From: Flavobacterium sp.
Lineage (GTDB): Bacteria; Bacteroidota; Bacteroidia; Flavobacteriales; Flavobacteriaceae
Direction: 5' to 3'
NCBI GenBank assembly: GCA_024642295.1
Contig: JAHEBK010000141.1
Span: 1-5,320 of the forward strand
DNA length: 5,320 nt
This document shows, in pieces, positions 1 through 5,320 of the stretch. Numbering within the stretch: the first letter of the stretch is position 1; each line of letters opens with the position of its first letter. Both the position numbers and the translations under genes were made by a program. The notes under the pieces are model-generated. The model saw only the letters and a program-made list of their open reading frames with translations, did not search any database and was not told the DNA's origin.

Positions 1-2
1 AA

Positions 3-131
3 GGGATTAATATTGCATTTTTAAACCAACAAGATTTGATGCTAATTAGTTTGGCCAGCTGGAAAACAATTCAGGATTCTAATAACGAATGGCTTATTGA
101 TGTTCCATCGGTATTAATTATTAAACCTTAA
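3..131 (+). CDS. C-terminal end of an unidentified protein (partial)
   Basis: An open plus-strand frame enters from the left edge (first full codon at 3) and stops at TAA 129-131, giving the last 42 residues of a protein. The peptide starts GINIAFLNQQDLM and ends EWLIDVPSVLIIKP. It reads like ordinary coding sequence: mixed hydrophobic and polar residues with two tryptophans and no low complexity. I do not recognise the family. The W...EW...VPSVLI pattern loosely recalls the C-terminal part of RES-domain proteins, but that family normally continues past this point, so I do not assign it. The gene converges on the DUF5686 gene, with 62 bp between the two stop codons and no clear hairpin terminator in that gap. 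The start and most of the protein lie outside the window. Confidence 0.6.
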   Translation, partial: GINIAFLNQQDLMLISLASWKTIQDSNNEWLIDVPSVLIIKP

Positions 132-193
132 AATGAGTTGGAAATTTAGTATTCAAAGAACCAGCGAGTTTTTAGTATCTTTTTTCTTAATCA

Positions 194-2692
194 CTAAAGC
201 CCTAAATTAAGTACAAAACTCAATTTGATAGCAATATTGTCCTCAAATTTAGATAATTGATTGGGTCCATAACGGTAAAAAGCGGTTAATCCTAATCCAT
301 TGAAAATTTGATTGAGTTCAAAGCCCGATTCAAAAAAACCATCGTTTAAGGTTTTAAAATCCAATCCTACATGCTGTTCTGGTTTGTCCAAATTTCCCCA
401 TGCCATTCTGGAAACTAAAACAAAAGAAGGTTTCACTTTTGATACTAATTTGACTCTGTTGAAGCTGTGTTTGAATTGGAAATACATAAATTCACTAGAG
501 AAAAACTCATTGAAAAACATGGTCTCAAAACTGTTTTTACCCGCAAAAGTAATTCTTTGAATTATCGTTTCTTTAGTGATATTGTTTGGAGAGGTATTGT
601 ATAAATGCGTGATTGGAACATCGCCTAAAGCGTATCCAGCTTGCAATAACAAGTTGGTTTTTTGACCATTTAGATATTTCTTTTCATATTCTGTTTTAAA
701 ATCAAACTTGCTAAACTGAAAGTCATTTTGGAAAAATTTAGGCAATGCCTGAGTGTATTGAAAAGTGAATTTTGGGAATCGTTTTTCAATTTCGATTTTT
801 CCAGTAGGTGTTTGCATAAAGTCACTAAACGGATTCCACTGCAAGGAAAGTTTAGCCGTGGTCATTTCAAAATGTGAATATAATTTGTTGTTTAAGTTAT
901 ACGCATAATCAAATTTAGGTTCAACCTGTGTGTAAGCCAGTTCCCAAATACTTTCTGTTTTAGGAATGATAGCGGTTTCGAGATAGGTTCTCCAACTCAC
1001 ATAATTGTAAAATGTACTAATGTTAATTGGTCTTGGATCATAGAGTTTGAATGGGATTTTGTCAATCAAAAACAAGGTACTTGCAATCTCACGTACATCA
1101 TCAGTGTAGGAAGCACCAATCCATGAATTCGAAAATTTACCGATACGTACCGCACTACCCAAATGGTATTTGAAAATCCCGTCTTTAGTTCCGTAAGCGG
1201 AATAAGCATCTATTTTGAATTTCCTAGAAAATTGCTCATTGGTTACCCCTCCAAAACCCAAACGGAAACCTTCGTAATTATTGTACTTGAAAATTTTGCG
1301 CAAATCAATATCAAAGTACGGAATAGGCAAGTATCCGTTGATGATTTTTCGACCAAAACGAACTTTGCTTTCAAAACGTTTTTTGATAGCCAAACTATCT
1401 AAAGCAACATAGGTTTTTTGCTCTCTAAGATTTAATTTTTCTGTTCGATAAGTATTCCAAAAAGATTCTGGCTTATTGAGTGCATCGTCTTTGATTTCTA
1501 TCGCAATAAAGGATTTTTTGACTTCAAATGGGATATTATATTGAATATCGAAAATATTGGTTTTGGATAGCAAATACACATAATCTGATGGTTGTTTTTT
1601 TCGGGTTTTAAAATCTACTTCATAATCTCCATCAAATTGAATTGTTCCACCCAATATTTTGATATCATCGTCATTTTTACCTTTTACAATTTTAAATGTT
1701 TTGTTGGTTGGAAACCACAATTTTTCTTCAGGAATGTATTTGAATTCATGAGTACCATTGATGTCAAGCACGCCTTTAATACGCATAATGGCTTTGGCAA
1801 TGGCATAACTATTTTGGTCAATATAAAGCACTCCTTCTAGACCTGAAGCTTTTTGCTTTTTCTTGTTTTTAAAATGAATCATATACGTTGGACGCCCCTC
1901 AATATCTAGACTGTCTAACAATTTGTAGTTGTAATCTACGAGCGCATCTTTAGCAATAGGACTGTTATATTGTGTTTCAAAAAGTTCGTAATTCGAATCA
2001 TAAACAGAAAAAGATTGGAGGTTGAAACCAATAATCTCATAGATAGGATGTTTTAATCCCGCCATTTGGGTTCCTAAAATGGTTTCTTTTAAGGAGTTAT
2101 TTTTGAATTGAAATTGCGAAACTTTCTCCGTTTGAAACAAATGGTGTTTGCTGACTACTTCTTTGAATTTGTAATTGGTAGAATCGATTTTACTGAAAAT
2201 AGTTTGTCCATTTTTAGTACTATAAATAGAATCTAATTTGCCATTAATGGAATCCGAATGTGCAGTAACAATAAGTTTGTTGTAGGCTTTGAATTCAAAA
2301 CTGCTGAGTTTGTCTTTGGGGTTATTGTTGCTTTTTTGTGCAATGACTTTTTTGATAATGGCTAAAGCTGGGTTTTCATTTTTAACATTAACACTCTTTA
2401 AAGCGATACTGTTAGGCCAAAGATAAACCGTGTATAAAGTAATGTTTTGACTTATAGTATATTTAGCAGGCGTAAAACCAACATACGAAACCTCAAAAAT
2501 TGTACTGTTAGGATTGGTTTGAAACGTAAATTTGCCATCGACATCCGTACTATTACGCTTGTGACCATTATAGGTAATAGTTGCAAAAGGAAGAGCTTTA
2601 TTTGTCTTGGCATCTTTTACAATTCCATTTATTTGAAACTGCGCTTGAATAGAAAAGCTAAAGAATAAAAAGAGCCAGCCAAAATATTTCAT
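194..2692 (-). CDS. Carboxypeptidase-regulatory-like / DUF5686 outer-membrane protein
   Basis: This 832-residue protein is predicted to be exported and inserted in the outer membrane; its precise role is unknown. Seen: a short basic start, then a hydrophobic segment (about residues 4-15) ending in IQA, which gives a signal peptide probably cut after Ala17. Residues about 20-100 match the CarboxypepD_reg-like fold: the opening INGIVKDAKTNKALPFATI, a DVDGKF turn and a VSYVGF strand, as found at the N-terminus of many Bacteroidota surface proteins. The remainder fits the DUF5686 family, including a GTHEFKYIPEEKLWFP-like segment and a C-terminal half rich in alternating aromatic and polar residues, as in beta-barrels. 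It ends in LSFVLNLGL. The length is normal for the family. The ATG at 2692 directly precedes the signal peptide, which supports this start. A terminator separates it from frr and it has its own promoter box, so it is probably a separate unit. There is no SusC plug motif, so it is not a typical TonB receptor. Confidence 0.88.
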   Translation of the reverse strand: MKYFGWLFLFFSFSIQAQFQINGIVKDAKTNKALPFATITYNGHKRNSTDVDGKFTFQTNPNSTIFEVSYVGFTPAKYTISQNITLYTVYLWPNSIALKSVNVKNENPALAIIKKVIAQKSNNNPKDKLSSFEFKAYNKLIVTAHSDSINGKLDSIYSTKNGQTIFSKIDSTNYKFKEVVSKHHLFQTEKVSQFQFKNNSLKETILGTQMAGLKHPIYEIIGFNLQSFSVYDSNYELFETQYNSPIAKDALVDYNYKLLDSLDIEGRPTYMIHFKNKKKQKASGLEGVLYIDQNSYAIAKAIMRIKGVLDINGTHEFKYIPEEKLWFPTNKTFKIVKGKNDDDIKILGGTIQFDGDYEVDFKTRKKQPSDYVYLLSKTNIFDIQYNIPFEVKKSFIAIEIKDDALNKPESFWNTYRTEKLNLREQKTYVALDSLAIKKRFESKVRFGRKIINGYLPIPYFDIDLRKIFKYNNYEGFRLGFGGVTNEQFSRKFKIDAYSAYGTKDGIFKYHLGSAVRIGKFSNSWIGASYTDDVREIASTLFLIDKIPFKLYDPRPINISTFYNYVSWRTYLETAIIPKTESIWELAYTQVEPKFDYAYNLNNKLYSHFEMTTAKLSLQWNPFSDFMQTPTGKIEIEKRFPKFTFQYTQALPKFFQNDFQFSKFDFKTEYEKKYLNGQKTNLLLQAGYALGDVPITHLYNTSPNNITKETIIQRITFAGKNSFETMFFNEFFSSEFMYFQFKHSFNRVKLVSKVKPSFVLVSRMAWGNLDKPEQHVGLDFKTLNDGFFESGFELNQIFNGLGLTAFYRYGPNQLSKFEDNIAIKLSFVLNLGL

Positions 2693-2736
2693 AGAATTGC
2701 TTTCTATTTAAACGAATGTGGTTTCATTTTGTTTTG

Positions 2737-2744
2737 CAAAAATA
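2737..2744 (-). promoter_or_regulatory. Putative Bacteroidota -7 promoter box for the DUF5686 gene
   Basis: On the minus strand the sequence reads TATTTTTG, an exact match to the TAnnTTTG -7 consensus used by the primary sigma factor of Bacteroidota. It lies between the frr terminator and the DUF5686 start codon and would give a leader of roughly 35-40 nt. I see no good TTG-type -33 element at the usual 17-23 bp upstream spacing, and the region is AT-rich, so a chance match is possible. The position, just after a terminator and before a gene, supports it. Confidence 0.5.
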
Positions 2745-2783
2745 GGAATAAAAAACCCTTAAGTGGTTGCTCCTAAAACAAAA

Positions 2784-2813
2784 AAAATCCGTTTACAGTC
2801 GCAAACGGATTTT
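2784..2813 (-). terminator. Intrinsic terminator after frr
   Basis: A perfect 11-bp stem (AAAATCCGTTT paired with AAACGGATTTT) encloses an 8-nt loop. On the minus strand it is followed by a run of T residues and then GTTTT. It starts about 20 bp after the frr stop codon. This is a textbook rho-independent terminator ending the pyrH-frr transcript, and it isolates the DUF5686 gene downstream. On the plus strand the flanking run is A, so it works in the minus direction. Confidence 0.9.
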
Positions 2814-2832
2814 AAGTATATAGCAGTCAATG

Positions 2833-3396
2833 TTAGACTTTCATAATTTCAGCTTCTTTTACGGATAGAAGTTCGTCAATACTTTTGATAAAAGTGTTGG
2901 TCAAGTTTTGTACTTGGTCTTCAGCACTTTTGCAAATATCCTCAGAAGTTCCGTCTTTTTCAAGTTTTTTAATCTCCGTATTAGCGTCTTTACGAGCATT
3001 ACGAATACTAATTTTAGCATCTTCTGCTTCTGATTTAGCTTGTTTTGCTAAATCACGTCTTCTGTCTTCTGTCAATGGTGGAACGCTAATGATGATAACA
3101 TCTCCGTTATTCATTGGGTTGAAACCTAGATTAGCAATCATAATCGCTTTCTCGATAGGTTGCAACATGCTTTTTTCAAAAGGCTGTAGCGTAATTGTTC
3201 GCGCATCAGGAACACTAATTTTAGCCACCTGAGAAAGTGGTGTAGACGAACCGTAATAATCAACAAAAACACTTCCTAGCATGGCTGGTGATGCTTTCCC
3301 TGCACGAATATTTAAAAATGCTTTTTCTAAATGTTCAATAGAACCCGCCATGGATTCCTCTGTGCTATCTAATATAAAATCAATTTCTTCAGTCAT
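2833..3396 (-). CDS. frr: Ribosome recycling factor
   Basis: This cytoplasmic factor acts with EF-G after peptide release to split the post-termination ribosome, so that subunits, mRNA and tRNA can be reused. The 187-residue product is close to the family's usual 185. Visible landmarks are the helix leading into RAGKASP (residues 31-37), the beta-rich domain II with VDYYGSSTPLSQVAKISVPDAR (about 45-66) and the hinge-proximal IEKAI segment (81-85). They continue with NPMNNGD (93-99), PPLTEDRRR (106-114) and the conserved IRNARKDAN (131-139), followed by the C-terminal helix of domain I. All hallmark regions are present with no truncation. The gene lies 70 bp after pyrH in the same direction, the usual order, and is followed by a strong terminator. 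The ATG at 3396 fits the family's N-terminus. No Shine-Dalgarno sequence is visible, which is normal for this phylum. The leader carries an unusual repeat, described separately. Confidence 0.97.
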   Translation of the reverse strand: MTEEIDFILDSTEESMAGSIEHLEKAFLNIRAGKASPAMLGSVFVDYYGSSTPLSQVAKISVPDARTITLQPFEKSMLQPIEKAIMIANLGFNPMNNGDVIIISVPPLTEDRRRDLAKQAKSEAEDAKISIRNARKDANTEIKKLEKDGTSEDICKSAEDQVQNLTNTFIKSIDELLSVKEAEIMKV

Positions 3397-3398
3397 AA

Positions 3399-3470
3399 TT
3401 TAGATGTTTAGATTTTTAGACTATTCGATTGCTGTTACTCTAACAATCTAATGGTCTAACAGTCTATTAT
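3399..3470. repeat. Inverted repeat with 8-bp-periodic arms between pyrH and frr
   Basis: Each arm consists of tandem octamers. On the plus strand the left arm (3399-3422) reads TTTAGATG, TTTAGATT, TTTAGACT, followed by a weaker unit ATTCGATT (3423-3430). The right arm (3439-3470) reads TCTAACAA, TCTAATGG, TCTAACAG, TCTATTAT. The TCTAA core of one arm is the complement of the TTAGA core of the other, so the transcript can fold into an imperfect hairpin. Its best block is 13 nt with one mismatch, and the arms are separated by about 16 nt. The element occupies nearly the whole intergenic gap: its last unit overlaps the pyrH stop codon, and its left arm ends only two bases before the frr start codon. 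There is no T-run after it, so it is not a standard terminator. Its function is unknown; it may affect mRNA stability, act as an attenuator, or be a genus-specific intergenic repeat. Confidence 0.75.
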
Positions 3471-4174
3471 ATATTTACTACCGTTCCTATGTTGTCTCCG
3501 TTACAGATTTTTTCAAGGTTCCCTATTTTGTTCATATCAAAAATCACAATTGGGAGTTTATTTTCTTGGCTTAAAGTAAAGGCTGTTGTGTCCATTACGT
3601 TTAATCCTTTTTTAAGTACATCATCAAATGAAATCGTATCAAACTTAATGGCTGCTGCATTTTTTTCTGGGTCACTATCGTAAACACCATCTACACGAGT
3701 CCCTTTAAGAATCACATCAGCATTGATTTCAACACCTCTCAAAACCGCAGCAGTATCTGTGGTAAAATAAGGATTTCCTGTTCCTGCTCCAAAGATTACA
3801 ATTCTTCCTTTCTCTAGGTGACGCACGGCTCTACGTTTGATGTATGGTTCAGCAATCGCTTCGATTTTTAAGGCAGTTTGTAGTCTTGTCAACATTCCTT
3901 TGTCTTCCAGAGCACCTTGTAAAGCCATTCCGTTGATAATGGTAGCTAACATTCCCATATAATCTCCCTGCACTCTATCCATCCCTGCACTTGCACCAGC
4001 AACTCCTCTAAAGATATTTCCTCCTCCAATTACGATGGCAATTTCTACGCCTTTGTCGTGAATTTTTTTGATTTCTACTGCATATTCAGCTAATCTAACG
4101 GGGTCAATACCGTATTGTCTTTCTCCCATTAAAGCTTCGCCACTTAATTTCAGAAGAATCCTTTTGTATTTCAT
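3467..4174 (-). CDS. pyrH: Uridylate (UMP) kinase
   Basis: Bacterial UMP kinase transfers a phosphate from ATP to UMP to give UDP, an essential cytoplasmic step in pyrimidine nucleotide synthesis; it belongs to the amino-acid-kinase fold and is a hexamer regulated by GTP and UTP. The 235-residue protein is complete and of normal length. Motifs seen in order: KLSGE (residues 9-13), the phosphate-binding glycine loop IGGGNIFRG (49-57), the UMP-contacting segment from [13 protein letters not shown] to N81 (66-81), [15 protein letters not shown] (129-143) and K157 with VDGVYDSDP (161-169). The ATG at 4174 gives the typical start [14 protein letters not shown] -7 promoter box sits about 23 bp upstream of the ATG, so pyrH probably heads a two-gene unit with frr. 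In many bacteria tsf lies immediately upstream; here the neighbour is a decayed Fic gene. No defect is visible. Confidence 0.97.
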   Translation of the reverse strand: MKYKRILLKLSGEALMGERQYGIDPVRLAEYAVEIKKIHDKGVEIAIVIGGGNIFRGVAGASAGMDRVQGDYMGMLATIINGMALQGALEDKGMLTRLQTALKIEAIAEPYIKRRAVRHLEKGRIVIFGAGTGNPYFTTDTAAVLRGVEINADVILKGTRVDGVYDSDPEKNAAAIKFDTISFDDVLKKGLNVMDTTAFTLSQENKLPIVIFDMNKIGNLEKICNGDNIGTVVNI

Positions 4175-4196
4175 GTGTTTGTTGAGTTGTTTGGTG

Positions 4197-4204
4197 CAAA
4201 TATA
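4197..4204 (-). promoter_or_regulatory. Putative Bacteroidota -7 promoter box for pyrH-frr
   Basis: The minus strand reads TATATTTG, an exact TAnnTTTG match, followed by C. Transcription would start near 4190, leaving a short leader of about 15-20 nt before the pyrH ATG. About 20 bp upstream there is only a weak TTTC in place of the -33 TTTG, set next to a run of nine A residues that could act as an UP-like element. The location directly before an essential operon makes it plausible. Confidence 0.6.
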
Positions 4205-4223
4205 GTCATATTCTTTTTTTTTG

Positions 4224-4244
4224 AAATAGTGTCGACTATTTTTT
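4224..4244 (+). other. Small hairpin with T-tract upstream of the pyrH promoter
   Basis: AAATAGT and ACTATTT form a perfect 7-bp stem around GTCG (4224-4241), followed on the plus strand by more T residues and preceded by a T-run at 4214-4222. In plus orientation it resembles a weak intrinsic terminator, but no plus-strand gene precedes it. On the minus strand it lies about 33-50 bp upstream of the predicted pyrH transcription start and is not followed by a T-run, so it would not terminate transcription arriving from the Fic remnant. It could be an operator-like dyad, an antisense terminator or chance. Confidence 0.35.
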
Positions 4245-4308
4245 ATCCATTAAGTTTGTTCTAGGCGTTTTTATTGCTTTGCAGAGGAACCAATCGTACT
4301 AATTTTTC

Positions 4309-4739
4309 TTATAAGTTGTTGTTGTTTTTATCTCCGTATTCTATGATGATTCCGTTTTCAACTGCTTTTTTCAAATCTCTACTATCTGTCGCAGATGATA
4401 AATCCTTAAAATGATTTAAATAATTTTTTCTTGTAAATTCATCTACAAAAGATTCTATAAAAACTTGCATTCTGTCTTCATTTGAAAGTTTTTTTATTGA
4501 ATTTTCCAAAAGTTCATTTAAAGATTGGTCAATTATACTCAGCATTAATTCAATGAATTTTGTTGATTTTCCTTCTTTATCCGAATCAGATAAAGAACTA
4601 TAGTATGCTGATTGGTTTTTACTAAATATTTGGCATTTAGTTCTCCAATCTTTTCAGATATTGAATCAATGAATTTTACTATTTGTGACGTGATTTCGTA
4701 TCGTGGATTCGTAATTTTGATACTATCAAAAATATACAT
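4309..4739 (-). pseudogene. Fic-family protein remnant with internal deletion
   Basis: Fic proteins usually transfer AMP or another nucleotide part to target proteins, using an HPFxxGNGR loop. Two pieces of one gene remain. From the ATG at 4739, the first about 43 residues (MYIFDSIKITNPRYEITSQI, then VKFIDSISEKIGELNAKYLV) match the N-terminal helix that precedes the usual LRRxNRIxTI and IEGN segments. The frame then turns into unrelated sequence and stops at 4545. In another frame, 4623-4309 encodes SKNQSAYYSSLSDSDKEGKS, then TKFIELML and finally FKDLSSATDSRDLKKAVENG with a GDKN end. This is the C-terminal part of the same family, including the winged-helix tail. The whole catalytic centre and the inhibitory IEGN-type motif are missing, roughly 200 residues judged from relatives of about 350. 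Reading frames of 64 and 78 residues overlap as TAATG and imitate a two-gene operon, but the 78-residue frame begins at a methionine inside the conserved FIExML motif. It should be inactive as an AMPylator. No promoter box was seen upstream. Confidence 0.85.
4610..4623 (-). repeat. Probable deletion seam in the Fic remnant
   Basis: On the minus strand the sequence AGTAAAAACCAATC makes sense in both family frames. In the N-terminal frame it encodes the end of the KYLVKTN segment; in the C-terminal frame it encodes SKNQS before AYYSSL. It is therefore likely to be the single remaining copy of a short direct repeat through which the middle of the gene was lost, with a change of frame. The second copy is gone, so this is inference from the two readings. 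Confidence 0.5.
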
Positions 4740-4964
4740 TTAATTCGAATGTGACACTATGGTGGGGAATATTACCTTTGAGAATAAGCGTTAGAAACTC
4801 ATCTATTTCAATTTTCTAGAAGTAGCTAAGGATATTACTAATCTTTATATAAATAGCGATTGCTTCGCCTGTTTGCTATCGCTCGAGTCATTCTTGTGGA
4901 CGCAAAGTCAAAGACTATTGCTCAGCAGCTACACTTTAAGGAGCTGGTTATTTTGTTTCGAGAC
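4740..4964. other. Gene-free gap with a three-hairpin element
   Basis: No convincing gene is visible on either strand here. The part near the Fic remnant is AT-rich and featureless. The stretch 4855-4946 differs: by hand count it is about 48% G+C, well above its surroundings, and holds three successive dyads. These are 4855-4863 with 4875-4883 (8 of 9 paired, 11-nt loop), 4902-4909 with 4913-4921 (8 bp with one bulged A, 3-nt loop) and 4926-4930 with 4942-4946 (5 bp, 11-nt loop). The plus strand also has a stop-free frame from about 4858 to 4996 that resembles coding sequence but lacks a start. It may be a dispersed intergenic repeat, a structured RNA or a worn mobile-element end; I cannot decide from one copy. 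Confidence 0.45.
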
Positions 4965-5315
4965 TTACCCAAATACAGACATTCTTTCTCCAAAAACCCT
5001 TGATAAAATTCCTGAAAATAAAATTAAAATTAACAATGTACTCATAACAATAAGTATAATTTCCCAATTTATAAATTTTTTAAATGCTTTTTCAAAAGAT
5101 GAATTTAACGTTTTAATATTTTGAAATTCAGCTATTAATTTTGTGTTTATTTCATACTTTTTATACCAAAAAAAAGCAATTAAAAAAAAGACAATACCCA
5201 CTACGAAATTAATAATGTTCAGACCATAGTAATTACTTCCGATTGTTAAAATACTACTTAGAACCCAAAATCCTATGTTCAAATAATTTATTATTTTGAA
5301 AAAAGTTGAAATCAT
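4965..5315 (-). CDS. Hypothetical small membrane protein, three predicted helices
   Basis: I do not recognise a family for this 116-residue protein. Three hydrophobic segments are visible: residues about 12-30 (including IGFWVLSSILTIGS), about 34-51 (IINFVVGIVFFLIAFFW) and about 85-104 (WEIILIVMSTLLILILFSGI). Between helices two and three lies a charged, probably helical cytoplasmic stretch (YKKYEINTKLIAEFQNIKTL, then NSSFEKAFKKF). The short tail ends GERMSVFG. It is an inner-membrane protein by composition. The ATG at 5315 lies five bases from the window edge and the frame stays open to the edge, so the true start could be further upstream and no ribosome-binding site can be judged. It is followed by the hairpin-rich gap and then the Fic remnant, so it belongs to the accessory block upstream of pyrH. 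Alternatives are a membrane immunity-type or orphan hypothetical protein; nothing here favours one. Confidence 0.6.
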   Translation of the reverse strand: MISTFFKIINYLNIGFWVLSSILTIGSNYYGLNIINFVVGIVFFLIAFFWYKKYEINTKLIAEFQNIKTLNSSFEKAFKKFINWEIILIVMSTLLILILFSGILSRVFGERMSVFG

Positions 5316-5320
5316 ATTTG

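Noticed and set aside
145..178. Direct repeat TTTAGTAT at 145-152 and 171-178 in the convergent gap
   Set aside because: It is eight bases in AT-rich DNA, expected by chance, with no associated structure.
133..210. A 25-codon plus-strand frame starting MSWKFSIQRTSEFL just after the partial gene
   Set aside because: It is very short, overlaps the stop end of the DUF5686 gene on the other strand, and shows no recognisable features or supporting signal.
2885..3232. A 115-codon plus-strand frame opposite frr
   Set aside because: It is antisense to a clearly conserved gene, and its serine/leucine-rich composition is typical of a shadow frame.
3397..3466. An intrinsic terminator between pyrH and frr
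   Set aside because: The hairpin is imperfect and is not followed by a T-run on the transcribed strand, so read-through into frr is expected.
4309..4739. A toxin-antitoxin operon of two small genes coupled by TAATG
   Set aside because: Both frames are explained as the two ends of one deleted Fic gene, and the second start codon lies inside a conserved internal motif.
4740..4964. A retron, CRISPR array or integron attC site in the structured gap
   Set aside because: There is no reverse transcriptase, cas or integrase gene in the window, no regularly spaced repeats, and no matching pair of attC core sites.
4873..5124. An 83-codon plus-strand frame starting at TTG, across the hairpin element and the membrane protein gene
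   Set aside because: It runs antisense to the membrane protein, has no ATG start, and its composition changes abruptly at the boundary of the two regions.

Overview
The window looks like a chromosomal segment of a member of the Bacteroidota, most likely a Flavobacterium or close relative. The DNA is AT-rich. The genes carry no clear Shine-Dalgarno sequences. Two leaders contain a TAnnTTTG-type -7 promoter box, which is typical of this phylum. The largest gene is a Bacteroidota-specific carboxypeptidase-regulatory-like/DUF5686 outer-membrane protein. The genus is inferred from these traits and from protein resemblance; no database was searched.

Layout, left to right. Positions 1-131 hold the 3' end of a plus-strand gene of unknown identity. 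Everything recognisable after it is on the minus strand, so in transcription order it reads from right to left. At the right edge is a small three-helix membrane protein (4965-5315). Next comes about 225 bp without a gene (4740-4964), which includes a relatively GC-rich stretch with three successive hairpins. It is followed by the remains of a Fic-family gene (4309-4739) that has lost its catalytic centre through an internal deletion. A promoter box (4197-4204) then leads into pyrH (UMP kinase) and frr (ribosome recycling factor), a conserved housekeeping pair. The 70-bp gap between them is almost filled by an inverted repeat whose arms are built of 8-bp units. A strong intrinsic terminator (2784-2813) closes the pyrH-frr unit. 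A separate promoter box (2737-2744) starts the DUF5686 gene, which runs to 194 and converges on the partial plus-strand gene.

The pyrH and frr genes serve pyrimidine nucleotide supply and translation recycling. The DUF5686 protein is predicted to be exported to the outer membrane and appears to be a separate transcription unit. In most bacteria tsf lies directly upstream of pyrH. Here that position holds accessory material (decayed Fic gene, structured non-coding DNA, hypothetical membrane protein), which suggests a small insertion hotspot next to a conserved operon.

I see no convincing new multi-gene system. The observations most worth following up are the collapsed Fic gene with a short direct repeat as the likely deletion seam, the 8-bp-periodic inverted repeat in the frr leader, and the triple-hairpin element at 4855-4946.
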